DNA from: an uncultured bacterium
GTDB lineage: Bacteria > Patescibacteriota > Minisyncoccia > Moranbacterales > GWC2-37-73
Reading direction: 5' to 3'
Assembly: GCA_903837175.1 (NCBI GenBank)
Contig: CAILTR010000046.1
Coordinates: 1-43,767, forward strand
DNA: 43,767 nucleotides
This document shows, piece by piece, positions 18,175-26,668 of the stretch (its first letter is position 1; the number at the start of each line of letters is the position of its first letter). The notes under the pieces were generated by a model. The model was given only the letters and a program-made list of their open reading frames with translations, did no database searches and had not been told where the DNA came from. The position numbers and the translations under genes are program-made.

Positions 18175-18183
18175 CTTAAAAAC

Positions 18184-18942
18184 TTAAACTATTTTATATT
18201 TTCTTGACTTAACTAAAAGTATGGAATTATAATCATTATTATCCGTGAATGTATACTGCCAAATTAAATATTCATTTTTTCTTTTTTCAAAAAATAATAA
18301 GAACACATCCTTTTTTGTGTGCTCCGACCATTGTCTAAAAGGATAATATAATTGTCTTATGATAGTATTTCTCGTTTGAGAATTCTTTGCTTCTATGAGA
18401 ACAACCTTATCCTTACCCTCATAACCAGCATCGACTTCTGTTTGCACTCCCTCTGTTTCAATTATATTTTTACCAATTTTATAACTAAATTTAGGCGTAT
18501 ATTTTCTTCCTCTAATCGTAAGGACAAGGGAAGGATCTTCCATGAATGTCCTAATAAGACTTGAAGCATAGGCAAAATCAAGATGCTGCATTTCAGAATT
18601 TCCAATTTTTGAAGTATCTAAATCAAAATCTAATTTGGTATTATAAACTTCCGCTACCCCTTCTATCTCGGGAATATCAACATATCCATCATTTTTAACT
18701 AGTACATAGTATTTATTTTTTACTGGCAACAAGAACAAGCCATTCTCTCTCATTATATTTGGAAGATTTTTCCTGCTATCCATTTTACACAAACAGCGAA
18801 CTTCCTTTTCGTTTGTTTTTGTGAATTTTTGAACAGATTTTTTTATCATTTCTGCTGATAAATAAAAAGGTCCTTTAGAAAAATCGTGATTCAAAATATT
18901 ATAATCTCCAAATATTTTTTCCCAAGAGCTATTATTTGCCAT
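18184..18942 (-). CDS. Putative type II restriction endonuclease (PD-(D/E)XK fold)
   Basis: EVDAGYEGKDKVVLIEAKN (D-x(n)-ExK) followed by TIIRQLYYPFRQW; lies between two DNA methyltransferase genes with gaps of about 10 bp. Confidence 0.75.
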   Translation of the reverse strand: MANNSSWEKIFGDYNILNHDFSKGPFYLSAEMIKKSVQKFTKTNEKEVRCLCKMDSRKNLPNIMRENGLFLLPVKNKYYVLVKNDGYVDIPEIEGVAEVYNTKLDFDLDTSKIGNSEMQHLDFAYASSLIRTFMEDPSLVLTIRGRKYTPKFSYKIGKNIIETEGVQTEVDAGYEGKDKVVLIEAKNSQTRNTIIRQLYYPFRQWSEHTKKDVFLLFFEKRKNEYLIWQYTFTDNNDYNSILLVKSRKYKIV

Positions 18943-18952
18943 ATTTTCGTTA

Positions 18953-19930
18953 TTAATAATTAATCACAACAACCTCTTTAACTTTCCCCCTTCCTGAACC
19001 TTTTGAATTAATCGCCCTTCCAGCAAAAACTTTTTCAATTCTTATTTTCTTGCCTAAATTTGAATACAACTCGTTAATAAAAGGCGTGTCAGAATTTGAA
19101 AGCATCACAAAGCATCCTTTTCTGCTAAGAGCTACAAAAACATCTCGCAATTTTTCCTGTTCTTTTTTCAAAAATCCATATTTAGTGTAACTCGTGAAAC
19201 TTGCAGTCTTGCTAACTGGATAATATGGCGGATCAAAATAAACAAAATCTCCTTTCTTGGCTTTTTCCAAAACTTTTGAATAATCTTGATGTTTAATCGT
19301 GGTGTGCTTCATTGCCACGTGAACTTTTCGCAAATTTTCCTCATCACAAATAAGCGGATTTTTATTGGCAGCATATGGAACATTAAATTTTCCACTTCCG
19401 TTAACTCGATACAAACCATTAAAACAAGTTCGGTTTAGATAAATAAAACGAGCAGCAATGTTAACCTCGGAAAGTTTCTTAACATCAAGGGCGCGAACTT
19501 TCAAAAAATATTCCTTGCTATCATTTTTTTTGTGAAGTTTTAACTTTCTAATCAATCCATCGACATCGCTCTTGATAATATTATAGGTTGTCACTAATTC
19601 CTCATTCATGTCAGATAAATAAGCTTTCTTGGGAAGTAAATCAAAAAACATTGCACCACCGCCAACAAAAGGCTCGAAATAGGTTGCAAATTTTGAATCG
19701 AAACCTTCTGGTGGGTACAAATCATCTTCTCTGAATTGTTGGATGAGCTGCCTTTTTCCTCCAACCCATTTTACAAAAGGTTTTGGATTCTTTTCCGATT
19801 GCTTCTTAAATTCTGATTTTAGGTTTTCAAGTGTAATTTTTTCTGAACTCGCTAAAAAAACTTTCAAATGAATTGGATGAACATTTAAACTCAAGGCAAT
19901 TTCTTTTAATATTTCTTTATTTGCTATCAT
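18953..19930 (-). CDS. D12-class (Dam-like) DNA adenine N6-methyltransferase
   Basis: KPFVKWVGGKRQL, YFEPFVGGGAMFFDL, FVYFDPPYYPVSKTASFTSY. Confidence 0.93.
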   Translation of the reverse strand: MIANKEILKEIALSLNVHPIHLKVFLASSEKITLENLKSEFKKQSEKNPKPFVKWVGGKRQLIQQFREDDLYPPEGFDSKFATYFEPFVGGGAMFFDLLPKKAYLSDMNEELVTTYNIIKSDVDGLIRKLKLHKKNDSKEYFLKVRALDVKKLSEVNIAARFIYLNRTCFNGLYRVNGSGKFNVPYAANKNPLICDEENLRKVHVAMKHTTIKHQDYSKVLEKAKKGDFVYFDPPYYPVSKTASFTSYTKYGFLKKEQEKLRDVFVALSRKGCFVMLSNSDTPFINELYSNLGKKIRIEKVFAGRAINSKGSGRGKVKEVVVINY

Positions 19931-20077
19931 TTTTTTATTTTTCCTTACTATGGTGATATAATACCATTTACACTATTTCCTCGCAACTGTGGATAAGTTT
20001 TTTGATTTCATCCGCCATATTTTTGAAGCTGCTACGCAATAAAGATAATTAACCCACCTCGCATATGACTTTAATTC

Positions 20078-21121
20078 TTACGCCCGGGCGTAAATTAAGT
20101 AGGCGCCGACTAGGAGCATGATGGTACCGGCGATGGCGTGAAGGAGCCGCAGGTTACCTTTGCGCCATTTTTCAAGTTTGCTCATTTTAGTGTTAAAGAA
20201 ATACATGCCGAACGTAATTAGCAGCATCGGCAAAACAAAGATAAAATTATATAAAACCAGTAGGGTTAAAGTTTTCGTCATATTAACTCGCTCGGCTAAC
20301 ATGCCTAAAATTACGACGTAAGGACCGCTAGCGCAAGGCACCAGAAAAAGACTAACTAAAAAGCCAATCCCGAAAGCGCTCCAAGGTCCAGTGGCTTTTC
20401 TGATAATCGCTTGCATCTTCGGTCGCCAAGCCATTGGCACTTCCATAATAAAAAATTTACCGTACCAAAAAACATCTTTAAAATTAGCCAGCCCAATCAG
20501 GATTGCCAAAAAGCCAACGCCTAACGAGAGATAAGTTCCAATATTAAAAAAGGCAATCGCCCGATAAAGCCCAATTCCCATTAGTAAATAGGAAAGGAAA
20601 ATTGCCAAAGAAAACATTAGCCCGGAAAGCAGGGCTTGGCGCTTGCCCTTAGCGCCAATGACGGTTACCAATAGGAGAATCAGTACTGCCAAGGCACAAG
20701 GGTTACTAGCATCCAAGAAGGCTGCCCCAATTAAAGCGACGATGGTAAAACCGCCAACTATACTGTTTGTTTTTGCTTGAACAGTTTTAGGCGGGAGTTG
20801 TTTTTCAAAATAAGCAATAATATTAACATCCCCAGTAAAAACCTGACCATCCACAAAAAGGGCTGGAATCCCAGATGAGCCAGTATATTGTTTTTCCTCT
20901 AACATCCTATTTAGCTTTATCTTATTGGCCAGCTCGTCATAATTAAGCCTCTCAATCGTATACGAGTCGTAGACGCCATTGTCTTCAAAAAACTTTTCGA
21001 CTTTTTGGCAATGCGGACACCAATCCGCGTAAAATAAAATCGCGCTCTTTTTTTCCTGCGCCAAGGTCATATTCGGAACCAAGAAAACCAACAAAAATAG
21101 CAAAAATAATATTTTTTTCAT
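20078..21121 (-). CDS. Thioredoxin-like domain fused to CcdA/DsbD-type transmembrane protein
   Basis: Signal peptide, ILFYADWCPHCQKVEKFF, then LDASNPCALAVLILLLVTVIG and LFLVPCASGPYVVILGML CcdA cysteines. Confidence 0.9.
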   Translation of the reverse strand: MKKILFLLFLLVFLVPNMTLAQEKKSAILFYADWCPHCQKVEKFFEDNGVYDSYTIERLNYDELANKIKLNRMLEEKQYTGSSGIPALFVDGQVFTGDVNIIAYFEKQLPPKTVQAKTNSIVGGFTIVALIGAAFLDASNPCALAVLILLLVTVIGAKGKRQALLSGLMFSLAIFLSYLLMGIGLYRAIAFFNIGTYLSLGVGFLAILIGLANFKDVFWYGKFFIMEVPMAWRPKMQAIIRKATGPWSAFGIGFLVSLFLVPCASGPYVVILGMLAERVNMTKTLTLLVLYNFIFVLPMLLITFGMYFFNTKMSKLEKWRKGNLRLLHAIAGTIMLLVGAYLIYARA

Positions 21122-21175
21122 AAGTTAATTTTTCAATTTTTAAAAGCTAAAAAACTAAAGCCTAAAAGCTGCCCT

Positions 21176-21907
21176 TTATTTCCCATGCCTTCTCCCCCGC
21201 TGTTTATAATCCTCAATCGCCAGTTCAAATTCCTGGTCGTTAAAATCGGGATAATATTTTTCCGAAAAGAAAAGCTGAGCGTTAGCTACATCCCACATCA
21301 TAAAGCCTGCGCTGAGGTGCGGTTCCCCGCCGGTGCGAATCAGGTAATCAACGGCTGGCAAATCCTTCGTCATTAAATATTGCTTAACTGTTTCTTTCGT
21401 AATCGCCTCAGCCGCTAAACCGTCCTTCGCCATTCTTTTAATTGCTTCCAGCATTTCATCATCGCCGCTATACGCCACGAAAAAATTCAGGATATGTTTA
21501 GAATAATTTTTAGTAACCTCCAAACCTTCGCGCATAATTTTTTTCAGTGACTCCGGAAATTGCTCTTCCCACCTGCCAATGAAGTTTATCTTGACTTCGT
21601 TATCATGAATATCCGCGCTTTTAATTAGCTTAGCAAAATACTGCTCATAAATTCGCAGTAGTTCTTTTTTCTCCAGTAGCGGACGCTTCGTTAAGTTTTC
21701 TACCGAAGAACCCCAAAGCGAGACGCATTTAATCCCCATCGCTAAAGCTTTTCGCAGCAGCTTTTCCGTATTTTGCGCGCCAGCCTCATGCCCTTGCCAA
21801 GGCGCTAGGCCTCTTTCTTTCGCCCAACGCCTATTTCCATCCGGCACGATAGCGATATGATTTGGCAAACCATTATTAATATTGTTATTTTGTAACATCA
21901 TGTTCAA
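21176..21907 (-). CDS. uppS: Isoprenyl transferase (undecaprenyl diphosphate synthase)
   Basis: HIAIVPDGNRRWAKERGL, SVENLTKRP, LIRTGGEPHLSAGFMMWDVANAQLFFSEKYYPDF. Confidence 0.94.
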   Translation of the reverse strand: MNMMLQNNNINNGLPNHIAIVPDGNRRWAKERGLAPWQGHEAGAQNTEKLLRKALAMGIKCVSLWGSSVENLTKRPLLEKKELLRIYEQYFAKLIKSADIHDNEVKINFIGRWEEQFPESLKKIMREGLEVTKNYSKHILNFFVAYSGDDEMLEAIKRMAKDGLAAEAITKETVKQYLMTKDLPAVDYLIRTGGEPHLSAGFMMWDVANAQLFFSEKYYPDFNDQEFELAIEDYKQRGRRHGK

Positions 21908-22051
21908 TTTAACAGTTTAAAAAATATCCCTTAAATTTCTAATATCTAATTTCCAATATCTAATAAAAAATATATGCAAAGACATTTAAAAAAAAGAATT
22001 AGATATTAGACATTAGACATTTGTAATTAAGTTTTAAAAGCAATCTTGCTT

Positions 22052-23107
22052 TTAAAACTTCTTCACTTCCTTAATAAACTCTCTCAATAAATCTTTTTCG
22101 GCGACTTTTCTTAAAACCTCGCCTTTTTTAACAATCAGCCCAACGCCTTTGCCACCGACAATCGCCAAATCTGCTTCGCGTGCTTCGCCTGGCCCATTGA
22201 CGACGCAACCCATTACTGCCACGTGCATATCCTTATCAATCAGCGCTAATTGGCTTTCTACTTTTTTCGCCAAAGTAATTAAATCAATCTCAGTGCGACC
22301 GCAAGTCGGACAACTCGTCACCGTGATTCCTCTTTTGCGCAAGCCCAGGGCTTTACAAATCTCCCAAGCTACGCGAATCTCCTCAACTGAATCAGCGGTC
22401 AGCGAAACTCGCAAAGTATCACCAAGCCCATCGTAAAGTAAAATTCCTAAGCCGATTGAGGAAACTACCGTGCCTCTGAAAATCGTCCCCGCTTCTGTCA
22501 CCCCAATATGCAGCGGATAATTAACTTTGGCTGCAAGTAAGCGATACGCCTCGACCGTCCGCGCTACGTCTGAAGCTTTTAGCGAAATAATAATATCTCG
22601 AAAATTATATTTTTCAAGAATTTTAATATGTCGCATCGCCGACTCAACCATTGCCTGCGCGGTCACTTTCCCTTTATATTTTTTTAAAATATCTTTTTCC
22701 AATGAACCACCATTAACCCCGATTCTAATTGGAATTTTTCTTTTTTTAGCTTCCAGGACAACCATTTTAATTTTGTCCTCACTGCCAATGTTGCCAGGAT
22801 TAAGCCGGAGCTTATCAATTCCGCCTTGCATCGCAATCATGGCTAGCTCAGCCGAAAAATGAATATCCGCTACCAAGGGAACCGAAACGCGCTTTTTAAT
22901 TTTAGCAATCGCTTTGGCTGCCACTAAATCTGGCACCGCTAAACGCACCAACTCACAACCAGCTTGCTGAAGCTGTTTGATTTGGGCCACTGTCGCCTTG
23001 ACGTCGCGCGTGTCAGTACTGCACATTGATTGTATCACAATTGGAGCATTTCCTCCAAGATACAAGGAACCAATTTTAATTTTTCTAGTCTTTCTTCTTT
23101 TTAGCAT
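22052..23107 (-). CDS. ispG: 4-hydroxy-3-methylbut-2-enyl-diphosphate synthase
   Basis: PIVIQSMCSTDTRDVKATVAQI, VPLVADIHFSAELA, TSCPTCGRTEIDL, GCVVNGPGEAREADLAIVGG. Confidence 0.96.
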   Translation of the reverse strand: MLKRRKTRKIKIGSLYLGGNAPIVIQSMCSTDTRDVKATVAQIKQLQQAGCELVRLAVPDLVAAKAIAKIKKRVSVPLVADIHFSAELAMIAMQGGIDKLRLNPGNIGSEDKIKMVVLEAKKRKIPIRIGVNGGSLEKDILKKYKGKVTAQAMVESAMRHIKILEKYNFRDIIISLKASDVARTVEAYRLLAAKVNYPLHIGVTEAGTIFRGTVVSSIGLGILLYDGLGDTLRVSLTADSVEEIRVAWEICKALGLRKRGITVTSCPTCGRTEIDLITLAKKVESQLALIDKDMHVAVMGCVVNGPGEAREADLAIVGGKGVGLIVKKGEVLRKVAEKDLLREFIKEVKKF

Positions 23108-23212
23108 ATTTAACTAATGATAACTTTATTAACCCCGTAAAGCTCGCTTCTCTCGTCACGGGGCACGCTTGCTACTTTATGACTTTATAACTTTATGAAC
23201 TTTATAACTTAC

Positions 23213-24283
23213 CTAGCTTTCCCGCTTCTCCAGATATTGAGCTAACTCGGTTAAGAAAGTTTTTAATGACTGATTTAGCTCGGACTTTTCAACTACGCGC
23301 TTTCCTTTTAAAAAATATGTTTGAGCCAGTTTTTGGGTAGTGGCCTTGGCGCCGGTTTTAATTAAAAGATCCTTAAAAACTTGAACTTCTTTTTGACTTA
23401 AATTTTTCTTGCCCAAAATCTCGCTTAGCTTTTTTCTGTCTGCTACATTAGCTTCATCTTTAGCAAAGACCACCATCAATGAAAGTTTTCCCTCTTCAAT
23501 ATCTGAAACCGTCGATTTCCCAATTTTTGCTTTCTGACTAAAAATGCCCAGCAGATCATCTTGGAGTTGAAAAGCTACGCCCAGCGCCAAGCTATAAGCT
23601 TCAAAAAGCGGCTGCGTCTTCTCATCCGCCGTGCCAGCCAGGATTGCGCCTAATTGCAAAGGCATCTGAAAAGTATAGCGCGCTGTTTTATTCTCGTACA
23701 TAACTAAGACTGCTTGCTCACTAGCTCTTTTCGCTTTTTCAATCGCAATATCTTGGGCTTGTCCGGCGATAGTTAGCGCGACCATTTCTTGGAAGAAAGT
23801 CAGCGCCGCCAACGTCCGACTAGCTTCAAAGCCCGCCTCCAAAATTATTCTATTTGCCTGCGCAAAAAGTAGATCGCCAACAATCAACGCCACCGAATTG
23901 CCAAAATGTTCCGCTTCTAAAATAGTTTCTTTACTACTTTCTTTTGCGGTAAAAAAGTTCTGCAAGGTTTTTTGACCATGCCTTAATTTTCCGCGATCAA
24001 TCAGGTCGTCATGAATCAGGAAAAAAAGATGCAGGAGTTCAATCGCTACTGCCACCTTAAGAATTTTTCGCTTTTCCGTACCTCCAACCCCAAAGTAGGC
24101 TTGTTGCAATAAAATCCCGCGAATTCTTTTCCCGCCAGCCAGCGCAATCTTTTTAGTTTGTAAAAGAGCGCTTTCAACCAGCGGACTTTCTTTTTTAGCC
24201 CTAACTATTAAAGTATCAAACTGACGCTCAAGCTCGCTATCAAGGACAGTTTTTGACCCGCGCAATATTTGCTGAAAATCCAT
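23213..24283 (-). CDS. Polyprenyl synthetase (class I trans-isoprenyl diphosphate synthase)
   Basis: GGKRIRG, LLHLFFLIHDDLIDRGKLRHG (DDxxD), FQLQDDLLGIF. Confidence 0.92.
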   Translation of the reverse strand: MDFQQILRGSKTVLDSELERQFDTLIVRAKKESPLVESALLQTKKIALAGGKRIRGILLQQAYFGVGGTEKRKILKVAVAIELLHLFFLIHDDLIDRGKLRHGQKTLQNFFTAKESSKETILEAEHFGNSVALIVGDLLFAQANRIILEAGFEASRTLAALTFFQEMVALTIAGQAQDIAIEKAKRASEQAVLVMYENKTARYTFQMPLQLGAILAGTADEKTQPLFEAYSLALGVAFQLQDDLLGIFSQKAKIGKSTVSDIEEGKLSLMVVFAKDEANVADRKKLSEILGKKNLSQKEVQVFKDLLIKTGAKATTQKLAQTYFLKGKRVVEKSELNQSLKTFLTELAQYLEKRES

Positions 24284-24371
24284 AATTTGAGGTTAATTTA
24301 GCTTAACTGGAGCTACCTTTTCAATTTTTCAATTGTATCATTATGGACAAAAAAGGCAAGGCAGAGAGGGG

Positions 24372-24399
24372 TTGACAAAAATTTAGAAAGAGTTATAAT
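24372..24399 (+). promoter_or_regulatory. Sigma-70-type promoter for the + strand ORF at 24459
   Basis: TTGACA (24372-24377), 16 bp, TATAAT (24394-24399); AGGAG upstream of ATG 24459. Confidence 0.7.
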
Positions 24400-24458
24400 A
24401 GCTGTTATTGTAAATAAGCAGGGTACTTTTAAAAACAGCATAAAACAGGAGAAGAAAA

Positions 24459-24878
24459 ATGCACGATTTAAAGAAAGGAACTCTACCAAAAACAAGATGC
24501 AACTCCAAATTTTCCACGTCAAAGCTAAATGTTTTATTGTCAGCACACTCTTTTACGGTTCAAGAGACTACTTACAAAGTTATTAAACATTCCCAGGGAA
24601 TTACCATTGAGATGCATGCTCTGCTAAAGATCCACATTGAGAAAATAACAAGCCTATTGTATAACAAGGATTCAGTACTCTTCAAAAAAGAAGAAGATGG
24701 TGAATATTGGGAGCTTCATATCAATTTTGAAAGTCCAGAACAACCAAGGCTTGCAGAAAAAGTTTGGAGTTGCATCCTATGCCAACTTGCCTACAACCTT
24801 GAGGAGGATTTCCATAAAAAGAAAACCAGAAAAATAGAAAGAAAAAATGGAAAGCAGGTTCTTTCGGCTTGCAGCTAA
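24459..24878 (+). CDS. Hypothetical protein
   Basis: 139 aa ORF with consensus promoter, RBS AGGAG and downstream hairpin. Confidence 0.7.
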   Translation: MHDLKKGTLPKTRCNSKFSTSKLNVLLSAHSFTVQETTYKVIKHSQGITIEMHALLKIHIEKITSLLYNKDSVLFKKEEDGEYWELHINFESPEQPRLAEKVWSCILCQLAYNLEEDFHKKKTRKIERKNGKQVLSACS

Positions 24879-24904
24879 AAACCTGACCTGTTTAAAAAAA
24901 TTCA

Positions 24905-24936
24905 TAAAGCCAGTCCCAACGAGATTGGCTTTATTA
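24905..24936 (+). terminator. Rho-independent terminator
   Basis: aaagccagtcccaacgagattggctttattattt. Confidence 0.65.
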
Positions 24937-24950
24937 TTTGGCAACATTTT

Positions 24951-25020
24951 CTTATCGCTAGACAAACAAAAATCTCCGCTTTGAGGGGAGATTTCTTATT
25001 TGTAGCGCTAAGGAGAATCG
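24951..25020. repeat. Direct repeat carrying the tRNA-Glu 3' end plus its terminator hairpin (copy of 25107-25176)
   Basis: cttatcgctagacaaacaaaaatctccgctttgaggggagatttcttatttgtagcgctaaggagaatcg, about 70 bp, offset 156 bp. Confidence 0.85.
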
Positions 25021-25158
25021 CTTCTTCGCTCCGACTTGAAGCTGGGGCGCTACACACAGGATGCCTCGCACTTGCTCGCATCCTACTCGCGCCCGTCCGA
25101 TTCTCTCTTATCGCTAGACAAACAAAAATCTCCGCTTCGAGGGGAGATTTTTTATTTG

Positions 25159-25230
25159 TAGCGCTAAGGAGAATCGGACTCCTGTTACCAGGATGAGAAC
25201 CTGGCGTCCTAGCCACTAGACGATAGCGCC
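25159..25230 (-). tRNA. tRNA-Glu (anticodon CTC)
   Basis: GGCGCTATCGTCTAGTGGCTAGGACGCCAGGTTCTCATCCTGGTAACAGGAGTCCGATTCTCCTTAGCGCTA; anticodon arm CCAGG TTCTCAT CCTGG. Confidence 0.95.
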
Positions 25231-25354
25231 CTAAAATAAAATTTTCAATTCACAATTTTCAATTTTCAAACTCTTGTAAAATACCTAGTTAAAATAAAAA
25301 CCGTAACGCTAGGTAGTCTAGCATCAAAAAATAAAAGAATCAAGCTAAATTACT

Positions 25355-26650
25355 TTAAGGTTTTACGTAAGGAGTTTTCCGCCACTGCCGAGTTTGGCGA
25401 CAAAGTAAGTTTTTTGCTTGGTTAGGCTCGGCCAAGAGACCTTCAACAACTTTTTCCATCCGCATCCCTTGGGAGCCTTTGACTAGAATAAAATCACCTT
25501 CCTTGACTAGTTCAGCCAGCGCAGCTACGGCAGCGCCGTGATCTTTAAAATCCATAATCTGGCTAGCTGGAAAACCCTGGGCGATTAACTCCCGGACTGC
25601 ATCGTGCATACGGTCACCCATCACAATTACTAAATCAAGTTTCAACTCGGCAATCCGCCTGCCAACTTCCCGATGCCCCATCTCGCTCTGCGTACCTAAC
25701 TCCAGCATATCACCTAAGACTGCAATTTTCCGCTTGGCCTGAAGTTGCCCCAAGGTAGCTAAAGCCGCTAAAGTCGAGACTGGCGAAGCGTTATAAGTAT
25801 CATCCAGGATGAAGCTTCCATTTAATCCCGCCAAAAGGTTCAAGCGTCCAATTGGGGGCTTCAGCTCTTCCAGGGCTTGGGCGATTTCAACCAAATTTAT
25901 TTTAAAAACAATGCCAGCGGCTACGGCAGCCAAGGCTGCGTAAACATAATGCTCGCCCAAGATATGCTTTAAGCGAATTGGAATATTTTTTCCGGCGTAA
26001 TTTAATTTAAAGCTAAGTCCGTCGGGTCGACCGCCCTCGTAATTATAGATAATATGCGAAGCGTTTATTTCTAATTTTGGATTTAAGCCAAATTTTAAAA
26101 CCCGCGCTTTTGCAGTACTGCCCATTTGCGATGCTAACTCATCATCCCCATTTAGTAAAGCCACTTTAGAACTAGCCAGCGCCTTAATTAAGGTACCTTT
26201 TTCTTTCGCAATTTTCTCAAGCGTCGCAAAAAATTCCAGATGACTGGCTGAAACATTAGTCACGATTCCAATAGCAGGCTGGATAAAGGACATAAAGTGA
26301 GCCATGTCCCCCGGACGGTCAACGCCTAATTCCAAGACCAGCACTTTTGGACAACCTGGCAGGATTAAAGTAAAAACCCATTTAATCAAAACCCAAAGCC
26401 ATCTAAAAATATTTCTACCGCCACTCTCCGCTCCAATAATAGTCAGCGGAATGCCGATTTCATTATTATAATTTTTTTGATTTTCTCGCACTGAAAACTT
26501 CGAAGCTAGTACACGAGAAATAGCGGTCTTGGCTGAAGTTTTTCCAACCGAACCAGTCACCGCCACAATCTGCGGTTGATGGCGCTTTAAAATAACTGTT
26601 GCCATCCAGCGTAATAAATTTTCCAGTAATAAGATTTTTTTAGGTTTCAT
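25355..26650 (-). CDS. murF: UDP-N-acetylmuramoyl-tripeptide--D-alanyl-D-alanine ligase
   Basis: VAVTGSVGKTSAKTAISRVL, LDDTYNASPVSTLAAL, AVLGDMLELGTQSEMGHREVG. Confidence 0.93.
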   Translation of the reverse strand: MKPKKILLLENLLRWMATVILKRHQPQIVAVTGSVGKTSAKTAISRVLASKFSVRENQKNYNNEIGIPLTIIGAESGGRNIFRWLWVLIKWVFTLILPGCPKVLVLELGVDRPGDMAHFMSFIQPAIGIVTNVSASHLEFFATLEKIAKEKGTLIKALASSKVALLNGDDELASQMGSTAKARVLKFGLNPKLEINASHIIYNYEGGRPDGLSFKLNYAGKNIPIRLKHILGEHYVYAALAAVAAGIVFKINLVEIAQALEELKPPIGRLNLLAGLNGSFILDDTYNASPVSTLAALATLGQLQAKRKIAVLGDMLELGTQSEMGHREVGRRIAELKLDLVIVMGDRMHDAVRELIAQGFPASQIMDFKDHGAAVAALAELVKEGDFILVKGSQGMRMEKVVEGLLAEPNQAKNLLCRQTRQWRKTPYVKP

Positions 26651-26668
26651 AAAATAGTCTATATCAAC

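Noticed and set aside
24902-25216. ORFs across the tRNA duplication (24902..25216 -, 24981..25196 +)
   Set aside because: They read through tRNA-Glu and its duplicated 3' end/terminator, giving internally repeated ILLSATNKKSPL peptides.
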